DNA of 64,000 nt, from positions 209,858,546 through 209,922,545 of the forward strand of contig NC_080670.1 of assembly GCF_030247195.1 (NCBI RefSeq), given 5' to 3'. Positions 11,278 through 23,400 of the stretch are shown in pieces. The position numbers and the translations under genes are program-made. The notes beneath the pieces were generated by a model, which saw only the letters and a list, made by a program, of their open reading frames with translations, had not been told where the DNA came from and did no database searches. The stretch's first letter is position 1. Every line of letters begins with the position of its first letter. The stretch is from Topomyia yanbarensis. Taxonomy: Eukaryota > Arthropoda > Insecta > Diptera > Culicidae.

Positions 11278-11409
11278 ATGCAGCAGTTCGTTTGCAGCAT
11301 CTCCCGCAAAATTCAAACCACCGTCCATTTGCTGCTGTCAGAAGAGTTGGCCAAGCACGCCGTCTTCGATGGCACCAAAACTGTTACCATATACACCAGC
11401 ACCAAGTAA
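11278..11409 (+). CDS. Histone H2B C-terminal mini-ORF (43 aa), possibly vestigial
   Basis: An unbroken 43-codon frame starts [20 protein letters not shown] and ends TIYTSTK. From residue 10 it follows the H2B C-terminal region ([21 protein letters not shown] type) through helix alpha-C to the stop. The histone fold helices alpha-1 to alpha-3 and the N-terminal tail are absent, so it cannot form an H2A-H2B dimer as normal H2B does. It keeps a TATA box, initiator and a perfect histone 3' stem-loop at 11434. Copy A has the same start but a frameshift. It may be a relic that happens to be open or a transcribed short peptide gene; sequence alone cannot tell. Confidence 0.5.
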   Translation: MQQFVCSISRKIQTTVHLLLSEELAKHAVFDGTKTVTIYTSTK

Positions 11410-11433
11410 ATTTCGAAAACTGCCCAAAGAAAA

Positions 11434-11449
11434 GGCCCTTTTCAGGGCC
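11434..11449 (+). terminator. Histone 3' stem-loop, H2B mini-ORF
   Basis: Perfect GGCCCTTTTCAGGGCC 24 bp after the stop, followed by ACAAAGAATCG, a histone-downstream-element-like purine stretch. Confidence 0.9.
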
Positions 11450-12183
11450 ATCAATTTATCGACAAAGAATCGAATTGAAATTTTATTACAAGCATCAGAA
11501 AGTGGCTTGCCAAGAGCGTTGGATGGTAAGTGAGCCACTTGTGAACAATATCGTCGCTTTCAAGTAGAATGGCACAAAATAAAAAAGTTATTTGTGTGAT
11601 TTGTAGACAGGTTAGTGTAATGATTCAATTTACAAAAATCGAACGTTTTCTAACATTTCGATATAGGTGCTCCGTTTCAAAATTTTCGGCCAGAATGTTG
11701 CCTGTTTTTCTAAAAGTGAAAATCTGCTATTGTACTGAATGAAAATCTTCGAATTTTGCGCTGATTGGAAATAGTTGTGACTAATTCTGTAGAATGTACA
11801 ATTACTGAAAATAACAGATTTTGTGAAAGCAGTGGTTGGTCCATAAAATTCGATTCCAAGCGAGCCAGACTAGTTTTCGTTGGAAGGTCCATCTCTGACA
11901 ACAGAAATAAACTATTTTATTTTGAATTCAACTACAACTTCCTTGAAAACAGCACAGCTAAAAAACTTTAGGGAAAAACGCGTAAACCTAAATTTTCCAC
12001 TATAATAAAAACTAGTGCCCCCGCCGCACAGCATCATCAAGATTGATAGTTATTCAAGCCGGGTAGGAAAGGGGGTGGGAGGTTGTAAGGCAATGGAAAA
12101 TTTCATTTATAATAATAATACTTTATAATTGGCTGGTCCTGAAAACAACTTGTTGGTTTGTGGTTTATTTTGGGTCACAATTT

Positions 12184-12647
12184 AGGCCCGCTCGATTTCT
12201 GATAGCTGTGAATTTCTCGCAGGGCGACTGTTTCTGTTCGGTAGCGATGGGGCTTCTTAACGCTAACCGTGACTGGGGCACTTTTACACGGCCTTCGTTG
12301 CCAACCAGCCCCTGTCAAGGACGACGTCTCTGTACAGCCAGCATCACTGCCATGAAAGACAAAACATTGATTTTGAGCCGAATGATTAGAAGCTGTATTT
12401 AGTTACAAAATGTCGATTAAATTAAATTATTAAATCATCCCACAAGAAGCAAAACGTCGTGTGAAATGCTTGAATATCGAGCATAGTGCCGAACATAATT
12501 CTTTGGGGCTTTATAGCTATAACGCCCCATATATGTCGGTCGCTGTCAAACTCCATATGATGGTATAGGGTTGCCAGGGAGTTGTTGCCAACTGCTTGCG
12601 GGGAGCCTTTCCTCCGGTGGACTTACGGTTTGTTTGGTACAGGTCAT
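12184..12647 (-). pseudogene. Histone H3 pseudogene, copy B, split by an insertion
   Basis: Minus-strand ATG at 12647 begins an H3 N-terminus with a 2-3 base deletion (KSTGGKAPRKQLAT recognisable in another frame). It is interrupted at QLAT by a 279-bp insertion (12306-12584) and continues at 12305-12184 with pieces of KAVxKSAP...KKPHRY and [10 protein letters not shown]. Ends near residue 55 like copy A. Confidence 0.85.
12306..12584. mobile_element. hAT-type MITE in the H3 pseudogene
   Basis: Flanked by the 8-bp direct repeat TTGCCAAC (12298-12305 and 12585-12592). Ends are related inverted repeats (CAGCCCCTGTCAAGG against CAACTCCCTGGCAACCC reversed). An 8-bp duplication with CA-starting ends is the hAT signature. 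No coding capacity. Confidence 0.75.
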
Positions 12648-13098
12648 GTGGCGAAAAATGCTGATCTGCTACTTCTCTGATGCTGGTAGTAGGACGACGG
12701 TCAAACGCTCGTTTGCGTGCCTTCATTCATAAAAGTTCAACAATATTTTCAAAGAATGTTGCAAATTGTCAACTTGATAATTCCAAAAATACTCCAAATA
12801 AACTATGAATGTGCTAAAGTCGACAAAATCGCATAGAAATTGCTTATTCCAGAGCAGAATTTACCGGTCTAAAGTGTATTCTACTTCACTCCGGTTATGT
12901 CTCTGACATTACCCACCCATCTTTTTCAATAGAAGCAGAAATGCAGATGACATTTATATTTCAAAAATGTTTTGCGCATATCCAATTTTTTATAGGTTTC
13001 AAGCAAATCACCCTAGGAACCACCCATAAATGACGTAGCATTATATGGGGGAGGGGGAGTTCTGTATTTTGTGATGTGTGACGACAGGGGAGGGGGGA

Positions 13099-13269
13099 GC
13101 GGCCCTTACACGTTCAATATTTTCGTCAATACTAGTATTGACGATATTGTTACAATATTTCAGTCCCGTTTGAAATCCACATCGTCAATAATTTTTTTTC
13201 CATTACACGCACAATACTTTTGTCAATACACTCTAGTATTGACAAAAATATTGAACGTGTAAGGCCCGC
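13099..13269. mobile_element. MITE with ~35-bp inverted termini
   Basis: Left CTTACACGTTCAATATTTT plus GTCAATACTAG, right reverse complement of the same with one or two changes. A palindromic ACTAGTATTGAC adjoins the left arm. The G-rich stretch 13045-13100 just before it looks like part of another repeat. Confidence 0.8.
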
Positions 13270-15150
13270 TATAGATTCGGGTTCCAAAAATCCCAATCTG
13301 CTAACTTGCTAAGGACCACCATTTTAAAAAAGCCCTCGGTACAGTAGTGATAGATAGATCAATTACACAATTATTCTGTCAAATGCAGTCCTAACCGGAA
13401 TCGGTTGTGATATCTAAGTCAGAATTTAGACAGAAGTCTACCGAAATTCCAGCTCGTTTAACTGAATTTCTTCACACTTCCGCTAGAACTCGTAGTTATT
13501 CGATCTTGTTCGAAGTGATATAAGAGAACAACTTTCATAATTTCACCCTAATCCACCGCATTAGATACCGGGGTGGGGTTCGCTCAATTTTTAATATTTA
13601 GCAATGCATATTGTGACACTATAGCCAAACAATTTTTTAGGTAAATATCTTGCACGTTTCTAACTCTAGAAAAAAAAAACTGTGGAGACTTTATTTTGTA
13701 TCCTTTGGACCTATCAAAATGGGAATCCAAGCGCTTTTCTGTCTGTCGGTATATAGCATTGTTGCAATACAATGGGGGGCAAACTTTGCCAAAAATACTG
13801 TGTTCTATCCGCAATTCTCTGGTTTAATGGCAAAACACAGTAGGAGGTCGAGGAGAATTTTGCAAGGGTGATAATGCTACCACATGAGTGGCGATGTAGA
13901 CAAACAGGGAAATGACAAAACTCGGGTTATAGATGGAAAAAGCACCTACAGGGAACTGAAGATAACAAGGCGATGAAAGATTGCTATAAGTCGACATGCG
14001 TATAGAGGGTAGTTTAAACCTCATCAACGTGTGAGGTGATCGATAAGTGGCTGCAGATTAATTTCCAAATGGCGAAACTAATGATTAGAACAGTTCAGTA
14101 ATCAGTATGGGGACGCGTAAAGCGGACGACTAGTAATAAAATCAAAGTGGAGATCAGACAGTTCACGATTAATGAAGCCGCTAGCTGTTCAAGCATTGTC
14201 TAGAACACTTCAGTGGCGAATTTCAAAGATAGGAGACTTTTTCGGGAGATTGGTCGAGAAAAAGGTTGACCCCACATTACTGAATGCTGCTTACATGATG
14301 CTCTCCAAAATCTAACGCCTACAGTCAGATTCTGTGCTAGACCTGTTTGCTGACGTGAAAGCGGAAATGTGCTATTGTTGTTTGGCTTGGGAGCCAAACG
14401 TCTGACCCCGTACAAGGTTGATTCGCGTAATCCATAATTGGATCCGATCACGACGACACAAATTACAATCGAACGGGACAATGAATGTAGGATCACCTAT
14501 CATTCATCCTGTTTGGTGGAACCATTGGGTGCAAATATAGGAAAATTGCTCCCAATTGTGACAGTATTGTTCGCATCACACTCATCGCTAGTCTCATTTA
14601 CTGAAACCTTCGGAGTGCGAGCTCGACGATTACGATATTTTATCATGGAGGTAATGGTATGCAAAAAGTGGAACAATCTTTGAGCAAGTCTCTGTCTTCT
14701 CGAATTATTCGAACCTTGGATTGTTCTAGGTTCCAAACCCACCGGCCTCGAACGAATCACATAATCTGTCTTCTTTCGGGTCTCGAGGACAACATGGCAG
14801 CTTCTCCGAACTGTCACTGTCCCCCAGGTCGTGCGGAACCCCCTAGTCATTTTATCATAGTCGAGTCATTCTAGCAAGTTACTGGCAACCGTTCCAGTGC
14901 TGTGTTTGAGTTGGGAAAAGAAATCATCCGCAAAGCTGCTTTAGACAAGTACGATGTGTTAGTGATCTGCTCTCCGCCTGTAAGATCTTCGAGTCCTAGC
15001 CTTAATTAACGAAGTTGTATTGCCAAAGTGTTGGAGGCATTAATTCAACGGTTGAGGCATATTGTATCGAAATATATGATCGGAACTTTGAACATAATTT
15101 TACTCGTCGATACCTGGCTGAATGATGACACGTTGTTACAGTAAAATGTG
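13270..15150. other. No gene supported; degraded repeat-like sequence
   Basis: Multiple frames with stops. Fragments around 13990-14350 and 15040-15120 weakly recall LINE proteins, but no block is strong enough to call. No RNA gene seen. Confidence 0.4.
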
Positions 15151-15302
15151 TAATTTAATTGTTAAAAGGGAGGAATAAGAGATTAGTGTGTACTGCGAGA
15201 GGTGGGCATTTGACAGCCCGCTTGAAAGCAAAAGATTGCAGCACAATTTGCTTGAAAACAAATCCCCGGAAGAACGGGCGACAAAATAAAAATAGGCAGT
15301 CG

Positions 15303-15396
15303 GAGAAAAGAGTTGACCGAGTACGGTCGGGAGCAGCTTTTTGGCTTCCGCGGGGAAAAAGGGTTGACCGAGTATGGTCGGTGGCGGCTTTTTTCC
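15303..15396 (+). repeat. Direct repeat, two ~43-bp units
   Basis: Units 15303-15345 and 15354-15396 share GTTGACCGAGTAyGGTCGGnrGCrGCTTTTT. They lie in a GC-rich, stop-interrupted stretch (15180-16080) that could be an LTR-retrotransposon leader, but no protein block confirms that. Confidence 0.6.
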
Positions 15397-16639
15397 CGCT
15401 GAGGGATTAAAAGAATAAATAAAAAAAAGTCCGTCCGATGTGCCCCGATCACAAAAGAGGAGGACTTTGAGTTTCCTTTGGAGTCGGCGATTGAAAGGCA
15501 GACGTGTCCGTTTGCAGGCGATAGGCGCGTGGAAGTGCTCGCGGACAGTCACAAGGAACCGCGAAAGAAGGGACAACCAATTTGCTCCCTCGACGTCAAA
15601 AGCATTCTCTGTCGCGAAGTGTCTGGGCGTGAAATTTTAGCCGATCAGTTTTTGATACTCCTCTGGCCAGTGAAGGTGGCAATCGCACCCGCAAGAGAAG
15701 GCGAGCCGAGTAGTGTTTCTTTTCATGGCATTCCGCGTGGTCGTTTTGGAGTGATTACGCTGCTGGCTGCTTCAGGGGTTAAAGTGAGATTAAACAGTCG
15801 AAACTCAGACAGTGCCTCTTCCCAGCGGCCCCAAACACGGAAGGCCTTGCATCATACGTAGAAAATCAGCTTGGAAGTAAAACAACCGTTTGTGGGCGAC
15901 GCGCGGCTACGGAGGAAGCAGAACCTGAATTCTAGTGTCGGACGGAACGCATCGGACGATAGAAAACGGCTTGCTAGATAGCTTTTGCTCGTCGTGGCGC
16001 AGAGACACGGGTGAAATTGAGAAGCTCGCCATTTTCGGAAAGCCACACCGGCGACGTGCGCATTGGCCTCCTGCATGGTCTTGTGATGACGTCAGCGATT
16101 ATTAGCTAAGCATGCACACCTTGCATAATCTCACCTTCCCTTATTATCCTTTACAACTAAATACATGATTAGTGACTATTATTTATTCATATTAGTTTTG
16201 GGTTGAAACCCATTTTTGTTACAATGTGCCACAATTTTGTTACAACGTTTTTATGTCAGATGTTCGGTTATGATTACGAGGTTTTTTGTTGTGACAGGAA
16301 CGCTGACAACAGGCGAAAATCGACTGGAGGTGATTATTACTTTTAGCTTAAAGGCTTGTGTTGTGGATATTGTCTCTTGGAACTGCCTTGAGCTTGGTAA
16401 CGATAAGTTGTTTTTGTGTCCAATGTATATTTCACCGTATCGCCTTCGTGACATCGAATATGAATTTCTGTTTCTAATATCCTCAAAGTTACTAACGCTG
16501 TTGAGTATTATGCACTAGGCGATTTAACTCTAGCTAATATCTCGTGGAACTGTTTACGGTCCAAACTTTTGGTCCAATCGACGTCGACGCAGTGTTGATT
16601 TTTAGAGCATCTTCACGGTTTCAATTGCGGATTCCCTAC

Positions 16640-16992
16640 AGTACACTCAAGTTTTTTTTTATGCTGTTTTTTTTTGCGCGGTATTTTTTTACGCGGTTTT
16701 TTTTACGCGGATTTTGAATTTTACGCGGTTTTCATTTACGCGGATTTTGAAATTTACGCGGTTTTCATTTACGCGGATTTTGGAATTTACGCGGTATCCA
16801 TCTATGAGGTTCCCTTTATCGCGGATTCTTAAATTTAAGTGGTCTTCATTTACGCGGATTTTGAAATTTACGCGGTTTTCATTTACGCGGATTTTGAAAT
16901 TTACGCGGTTTTCATTTACGCGGATTTTGAAATTTACGCGGTTTTCATTTACGCGGCTCGTATCCCCCGCGTAAAAAAAACCTGAGTGTACT
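16640..16992. mobile_element. Inverted-repeat element filled with a 33-bp ACGCGG satellite
   Basis: Ends AGTACACTCAAGTTTTTTTT (left) and AAAAAAAACCTGAGTGTACT (right) are inverted repeats. Between them runs a tandem array with period about 33 bp, built from TTTACGCGGATTTTGAAA and TTTACGCGGTTTTCA half-units, about eight to nine copies, the fourth to fifth diverged (TCTATGAGGTTCCC). The array stays open in several frames only because the period is a multiple of three. Confidence 0.85.
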
Positions 16993-17048
16993 TCTGAAAA
17001 GCCAGATCGACGTTTTGACGACTCTGCTACTTCACATCGTTCGAGCAT

Positions 17049-18158
17049 CAATTTAGCACTGGGGGGAAACATACCTATTTGTGGGTATACATTCCGTAGA
17101 GTGTATTTGTTGACATATAAAATAATGCTCACCGCTGTTCGGTACCGTTCACTTTTTCTTGTAGATTTTGTTCATTTTCGCGTATGTGAACGGTTTTGTT
17201 CGTGCAACTAGGTTAGATAATTTTTGTTTTATGTTTGTGAATAAGTAAAATAGGATGGCGAATGACTTACAGAGGTTAAAGCCACAAATAAACAACAACG
17301 ACAAGTAACATAGGGATTAGATAGACCACCGCTCTCATTTTGCTGAAAAATGTGTGCTGATAATGCTACGGATCAGAAATGACAGCTATGCGGCGAGGTT
17401 TGTTTTAGTCGAGGTGGATAGGCGGTCATCGTAGTTGTGATGAAAAGTGACGGACCACGGTTTAGAACAGACGTCTGAAAAATAGTCCTTTTTTGGGACA
17501 GTTTTCCGCCACCGTAACAGTTTAGTGCGCGGGTGCGACAGTGAAAAGTCCTGGACCGTGGTCCGTGTACTCAGTAGAGTGGTCCTGGATCGCCAAAGTG
17601 TGACAGTTTAGTGCCAAGGAGTTTTCGCTTCCCCGGCTAATCGTTAAAGATCCTGAGCATCCGCTTCTCTCGCTGTAGAGGATAAGCCGAACGAACCTTG
17701 CTCTCCTCTGCAGCTAACAGCCAAGGAGAGGGAAGCAGGTAGGACAACGGCCCGCCTGGAAAGAAAACTGTGGTGTCGAGGATTTCTTGTGGTGAGCAAA
17801 CGAATCCGACGATACTTCGTTACCTAGGGAGGTTCCAACAAAGGAGCAAATCTCACCTCCCTAGCCAATTGTTAACGACAGCTGCCAGAGCAGCCTAAGA
17901 TACGACAGAACGAGAACGCGGCCGTTGATAACCCGGCCGGTCGGAAGATACCGCTCGTCGCCAGTAGCAACAGATCGAGTATCAGCGCGCAGAAAAGTTG
18001 GAGGACAATAAACACGGTAAAAATCAGTTTCTATGTTTCCCTTTTTATTTGTTTTGATACGAAAATCCCTCATTCCGCTAGAAGCACCTAGGCCGACCTG
18101 AAAAGAAGGGTCCGCCGGGCAAACAAGAACCAGAGTAGTAGGCAAACCGCTACTTACA
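17049..18158 (+). repeat. LTR-like repeat (~1.1 kb), copy 1
   Basis: Matches 38709-39798 in reverse complement along its length: the CAATTTAG start, the CCGTAGAGTGTATT, CGGTACCGTT and AGGTTAGATAATTTTTGTTTTATG blocks, the GTGACGGACCACGG and CTCCCTAG middle, and the GGGCAAACAAGAACC...CTACTTACA end. Non-coding, with an AATAAA in the 3' third (GGACAATAAACACGG). Size, CA end and poly(A) signal suggest a solo LTR; no target duplication was found, so the class is uncertain. Confidence 0.7.
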
Positions 18159-18539
18159 CAGTATCATTTTTCCATTTTACTGGTAATCCGGGAACATGTT
18201 TCTAATCCATTGAAAGGAAAATAAGTGAAACCTCAATAACTATCGTAGGATGACTTCGTTAACTGCTGTCTCGAAGCTGTTCGAGCTGATGATTGTGAAA
18301 CCTCTTCAGGGTCATTTGCAAGCAGTACCTAAGTGACAATGAACATGGCTTCACGTCAGAACGCGTATCAGAGACACTTTCGAGACCTTTTGAATTTGAG
18401 AAAGAGCTCCACGCTAAAGCGATGGGATACTGTTCAAAATTACCTTGAAATGTGTGATAAGAAGAGTGAGGATTGACATGATTTTCCAGTTAGTTCCGCT
18501 TATTGGCTTTGTCGAAAATATTGTGGCACGTTACTTTTA

Positions 18540-20020
18540 GACGTGATATATATCCAACTGAAGGCTTATTTTTAATCTTATTTCTAGTCCAGTGAAAGTT
18601 GAATCCTGTGGCAACTATTGAAAACTTGGTGAAGTCCGGTCACAACGCTGTGTCGACCGTAGATGATTCTCCTAACAGGTAGTCGCAGTAGAGAGTTAGT
18701 ACACAGTGTTCGAATGCGGGTTTGAAGATTCAGGCGTTCTAAAATTGTAGTTGAATCCACTTTGGCTGAGAGTAAGTCCGAGACCAACAGTGCTCGAGAG
18801 CAGTCCCTCCGACTGCTGAGCGTATCGATGTGTATTAACTGGCCACGGTTTTCATAGCTCGGCAGTTAGATTCCGTTTTGCCATGGGAGATGCCGAAGGG
18901 CGAAGTGTATGAACCGGCGTTGGACAGCCTCGATACCGTCAATCTCGTTCTGAGAGTACGGATTCCAATCAGCAGAACAATATTCTAACGTTGAGCGGAC
19001 CAACGCGCAATAAAGCGATTTAAGAATGTCCCTGAAGTTTTTGCTATTCGGAAGATGAATCTAAGCTGTCTTTAAGCCTTTTCTACGATGTGTGAAGTAT
19101 GTGGTTTGAAAGTGAAAGCCGAATCCACGATGACTCAAAGATCCTTGATGTGAGAGTGTCTTAAAGTGCTCGAATCGAAGAATTGGTAGTTAAACGTTTC
19201 CGTGTGAACGTAACGATTGAGCATTTACTCGGGTTTAAAACCATTCTGTTTAGATCACATAACGTACCAAAGTTCTCCAGACCTCTCTGAAGAAGCTCGG
19301 CATAGGTTTTATCCTGTATTTGTCGAAAAAATTTCATGCCAGTGAAAGAAAGGCCTTGTAATGTGATATTGACCTCATTATAGTAGAGGAGGAATATTAC
19401 TGGACCTAGATGGCTTCCTTGTGGGATGCCGGATGTAGCAAAGAATGATGCAGATAGACAGCCCTTAATGCTGATTTGGAGTTGCCTTCCATCGAGGTAG
19501 GAACGAAACCAACGCTGAAGTTGTCCATGAATACCGAGTTTGTCCAGCTTCGCTATTGAGATACTATGGTAGATTTTGTCGAAGGTAGTATTTGGAGTAA
19601 ACCAATAGGATCTGAAACGACCAGCTCGAATAGTTTTGATACAGCACTTCAACACGAGATTCCCCAATAATTGTGTTCGATTTGTTTTTATGAACTGGTA
19701 ACATGTGCGCTGCTTTCCAGTAGGAAGGTATTGTTCCAGTAGAGAGTGATAGCTCGAAGAGTCGCCGAAGTGGTTCAAGAAGTCTGCTGATGCACTTTTC
19801 GACAAAAATCGAGGGAGCGCCATCTAACCCCGGGGAACTAGATGCTCTCAATTTTAAATTTGCTGCAAGAATGGCAGCATTATCGACGCTAATTCGATTG
19901 ATAGTTCTTCCTAGAGAAGGAGTTAAATCAGCGGCGGTAGCGACTTGTTGTGGTAGAAGGCGCTCGTTGGAAAAAAACGTTTGTAAATTTGTCGGAGAAC
20001 AATTAACCCAGAAACGTCAT
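18540..20020 (-). pseudogene. Non-LTR retrotransposon fragment, Jockey-like RT
   Basis: On the minus strand, in order: LRASSSPGLDGAPS (RT start, 19855), LFELSLSTGTIPSYWKAAHM, FDKIYHSISIAKLDKLGIHG, SGIPQGSHLGPVIFLLYYNE, LNPSKCSIVTFTRKR, LVRSTLEYCSADWNPYSQNE, RRFIHFALRHLPW and the tail TNSLLRLPVRR (18680). The catalytic FADD box is replaced or lost near 19330 (RQIQDKT instead), and frameshifts and a deletion occur, so it is dead. 5' truncated near 20020. It is the conserved 3' half of an ORF2. Confidence 0.85.
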
Positions 20021-20154
20021 CATATTTTTGTCCTGTTACAATCACACGTAAAATAATTGAAAATTTATTGAACATTTTTACGCTTGTTAGTACACCTTAG
20101 ATACTAAATAACATGCAGTTTGATGTTAATGAAAGAAAATTGTATTTATTAAGT

Positions 20155-20160
20155 AATTGT
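20155..20160 (-). terminator. Poly(A) signal of the 20437-24353 gene
   Basis: TTTATT on the plus strand is AATAAA for the minus-strand gene, 277 bp past its stop; the 3' UTR would be about 20140-20436. Confidence 0.55.
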
Positions 20161-20436
20161 TTCGTCAAAAATGAACAGTCCGACTAAATGATCGTTATAT
20201 GTACTCGGATCGCAGGGCTTAGCCACTAACATTAGACACGGTGATATAATCTACTAATCCCTTCCCACGACGCAACGCAAGGTTGAACCGTTGGTTTCCT
20301 ATTGAGCTTTACGCAGAGAAAAAAAATTGTCTAAAATCCGTCCGCGAGGGGCGCCACGTCGCACCCCACACCTACACATACACACATTCGATGACTAGAT
20401 GGCAGTTTTGATCGTTGTGATCTCGAAAGTACCAAA

Positions 20437-23400
20437 TCACTTCTTCAATCCGCCATAGCTCTTGCTACTTTTGGCCTGGATTATTCGCGAGATGTACGGC
20501 GTCCGGGTGTCGATGTAGCTCAAGCTGCTATCTACGTCATCATCGTCGTCATCATGGTTTCCGTTGTTATCGTCGCCGCCGTCGTCGTCCTCGTCACTAT
20601 TGAAATCATCTTCGTGCTGATCGCTGATTAGGTTCCCACCCGAGCCGGAGGAAAACTTTCGCTCCAAGGTGGCACCGTGGAAACGCGAATGTCCTAAACG
20701 TCGCGCTTGTCCGTGCATGTACGATGAGCGTTCCAGTGTCGTTTCCTTCTTGCGATACAATCCGTTAGTTTTCGGTAGCTGGATCGTATCGTCCGCGTCC
20801 GGTTCACCGCTACGCTTGGTTATCTCAACAGTCTCGGGTGAAATAGTAAACAGAAAAAGTTAACAATATTCATCTGCTATCAGTGGGGAGAATACCCAAA
20901 CTTACCTCATCCTCCTCATTGCCGTCGTACGGTTGTCCGGTTTCTTCCATCGTAAACAGCCGCAGCTGGTGTCTGATGGAAGCCTTCTCGCGGGCTCGTT
21001 TCTTTTGAAACTCTTCCTCAACTCGTCTCATCGCTTCCAATTCGCTCAGTCGCATGGCTTCCTTGATTTCCGCTTCCCGCGATAACTTCTCGGCGACACG
21101 TCGCTTCTCGATCTGCCGAATTGTACTCTGGAAGGTAAAGCGATGATTCTTTCGGTGAGTAATCTTTACCGGGAAACTCTCGACCGGATCCTGCACAGGA
21201 TCTTGCATATTTTCTTTGCTTTCTTTTCGCTTCTCCGAATGTGCATGGGACTTGGTGGCGGTTACGACAGGTGTTTCTGGCACATTGTTATTGTTTTGGT
21301 CGTTCTTCCCGGTGGCCGTGATCACCTTAGTTGCTTCCTTTGGCAGATACATCATGTGTTTACCGCTAACAACGTACGTAATGGCGGAATGCTTCACGGG
21401 TTTGGTGAATTCGTCTTTCTTGGTACCGTTGGATGGAGTTTCCGGCGGTGATTGTTTGGGAGTTGTTGGACTCAGTTGCCGCTTTTCGTAGGCATTGGTG
21501 ATAGTCGGTGTCTCCAGTCGGGAAAGAAACCAATTATCCCCGCTTTCCAGCGGACTCACGTCAGCATCACTCGTGAATGCATCCGATACCGATTTACGTA
21601 GCTTTTGAAGACTATTGAACATGTGTTTCTCAACCTGAAATGATGAATGTGGAAATCATTTGACCAGATTTGAACAGAAAACTTACCTTTTCCGCGGCTC
21701 CTGCTCCCGGATAAATCGACAGGTGGCTTTCCCTCGGAAGCGACAAGCTAAATAAGTGTCCTTTGCTGGAGAAATCGTTCGGTCCATTGCTTAGCGGAGT
21801 TTCCTCGATAAGTTGCCGGTTGTCGCAGCTTCCCGTCGTGTCATCATCATCCTCCAAATCCTGCTGAGGCGTCCACGGCGTTAACCGGATTGCGTTCGAA
21901 GACCACGCATTATTTCCACTATCGTCAACCGGTGAACTTTCCGGCGAATCACGTTCCTTACTAGAAGCCATCTGTGCCTCTCCAATATCCGGAAGACCAG
22001 CATCCCCGGATATCCCACTGTCTCCGCTTTTGTTGTCCTGCAAGCCAGGGATCGGTTCGCGATAGATACGCTCGATTCGATCTTCGGCAGCGTCCACAGT
22101 CTCCATACTACGCAGCATTGTTTTCTTCTCCACAAATGGAAACAGTTCCGTAGAATCGCGTCCAAAGTCATCCTCAGTGGTCAGCAAACGCCAAGCCGCC
22201 GCCGGACTAAAGCGTGGAATATCGAACTGTTTACGCGGCAGCGTTGGACGTAGTTTAAGTGAAATCTCCTGACCTTCCGATTCGACGTCACCGGAATTGG
22301 TTCGCATATCTACTTCCGATGAAGCGGCGGAATCCGAGCCGGACGGTTGGAACTTGGACCCATTCAGAAGGCTGGCAGCGAAGCGATCGATCGCGTCCAG
22401 CTGTGTTTTGTCCATTTCGGAGTCGTTCATTTCGTCCTGATGATAGTTGTTTTGAACGGGGGATCGTTCGTCATCTTCGGAAGAATTTGGACTCGAGTCA
22501 ACGCGCGTTTCGACCATTTTTGCTTTGAGGAGAATGGTCGGTGAAATTTTCTGTTGCTCTTTTGATGCTGCCTTCGAGGCGGACATTCCAAAGTAGAAAC
22601 TGCTTTTCGGTAAAGGTGGAGGAGGGGGTGGTGGACTGTCGGAGCATGTTTTTCGTTCGGGTTCTTGCTTCGGTGCCACCGAAATTATGAGGCTGTTTAT
22701 CGGCGCATCCACCTTGGTGCTTTGTTTCACTTCCGTACTTTTGCGATGACCTAAGGAAGCTTTCGGCTGTGGTTGACTTGGTTTGGAATCTAAAGTTGAT
22801 TTTTTTCTAGTTGCAAGCTGAAGTTCCTTCTGGAAGTCAGTGATGGCAGGAGTGATCGCCGCTGGTTGCGATTGCTTTCGTCGATCTTCCTGAGCCTTTG
22901 ACTTATATCTGGGTTCGGCGGATGAAACTCTACCCAACTGTTGATGCTGATGTTGCTGCTGCTGTTGCAGTTGTTGTTGTTGCTGCTGCTGTTGGACGCT
23001 TTCCTTTTCCAGCAATGACTTGACGATGGATTTTCGTCGTGAAATCGGTGGCGACATGGTCGGCTTGATTTCTGGCACATGTTCAGTCCGTAGCATTCGG
23101 TCCCGATCAAGCACTCCGATGTCAAAAGTTTTCTCTCGTCGGAAAAATGAAGTTGGATTCAGTCGGGACTTGGGTTTATCCAGAGTGCCTATGCTGAAGT
23201 CAGTCTCCCGACGATTCGTCGGTTTGTAGGTACTGCTGTTCGTTGGTGATACCCGAGGCTTGACTTGAGCGATGTTTTGAGCATTTTTCGATGAGTATTT
23301 TGCATCTGAGGCTTCCGGAAGTTTGGTTATGTTGAGATTTTTCTTCGTTTCAGCACGTGTCTTAAAGAGCCGCAACTTACGGCTCGGGTTGTTACTGTTG

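Larger units (their letters stand above)
11001..12305. repeat. Histone-derived tandem duplication, copy B
   Basis: Second copy of the 1510-bp period unit, about 90% identical by eye to copy A over most of its length. Contains the H2B mini-ORF (+) and the 3' part of an H3 remnant (-). Confidence 0.85.

Noticed and set aside
13990..14350. Possible LINE RT C-terminal region
   Set aside because: Only scattered weak resemblance (KWLQINFQMAK-like); not enough to call.
16676..16985. CRISPR-like array
   Set aside because: Repeats are contiguous with no unique spacers, in a eukaryotic repeat element.
16689..17132. 147-codon frame across the ACGCGG array
   Set aside because: Open only because the 33-bp satellite is a multiple of three.
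21143..21491. Open frames antisense to the large minus-strand gene
   Set aside because: Shadows of the coding exon on the other strand.
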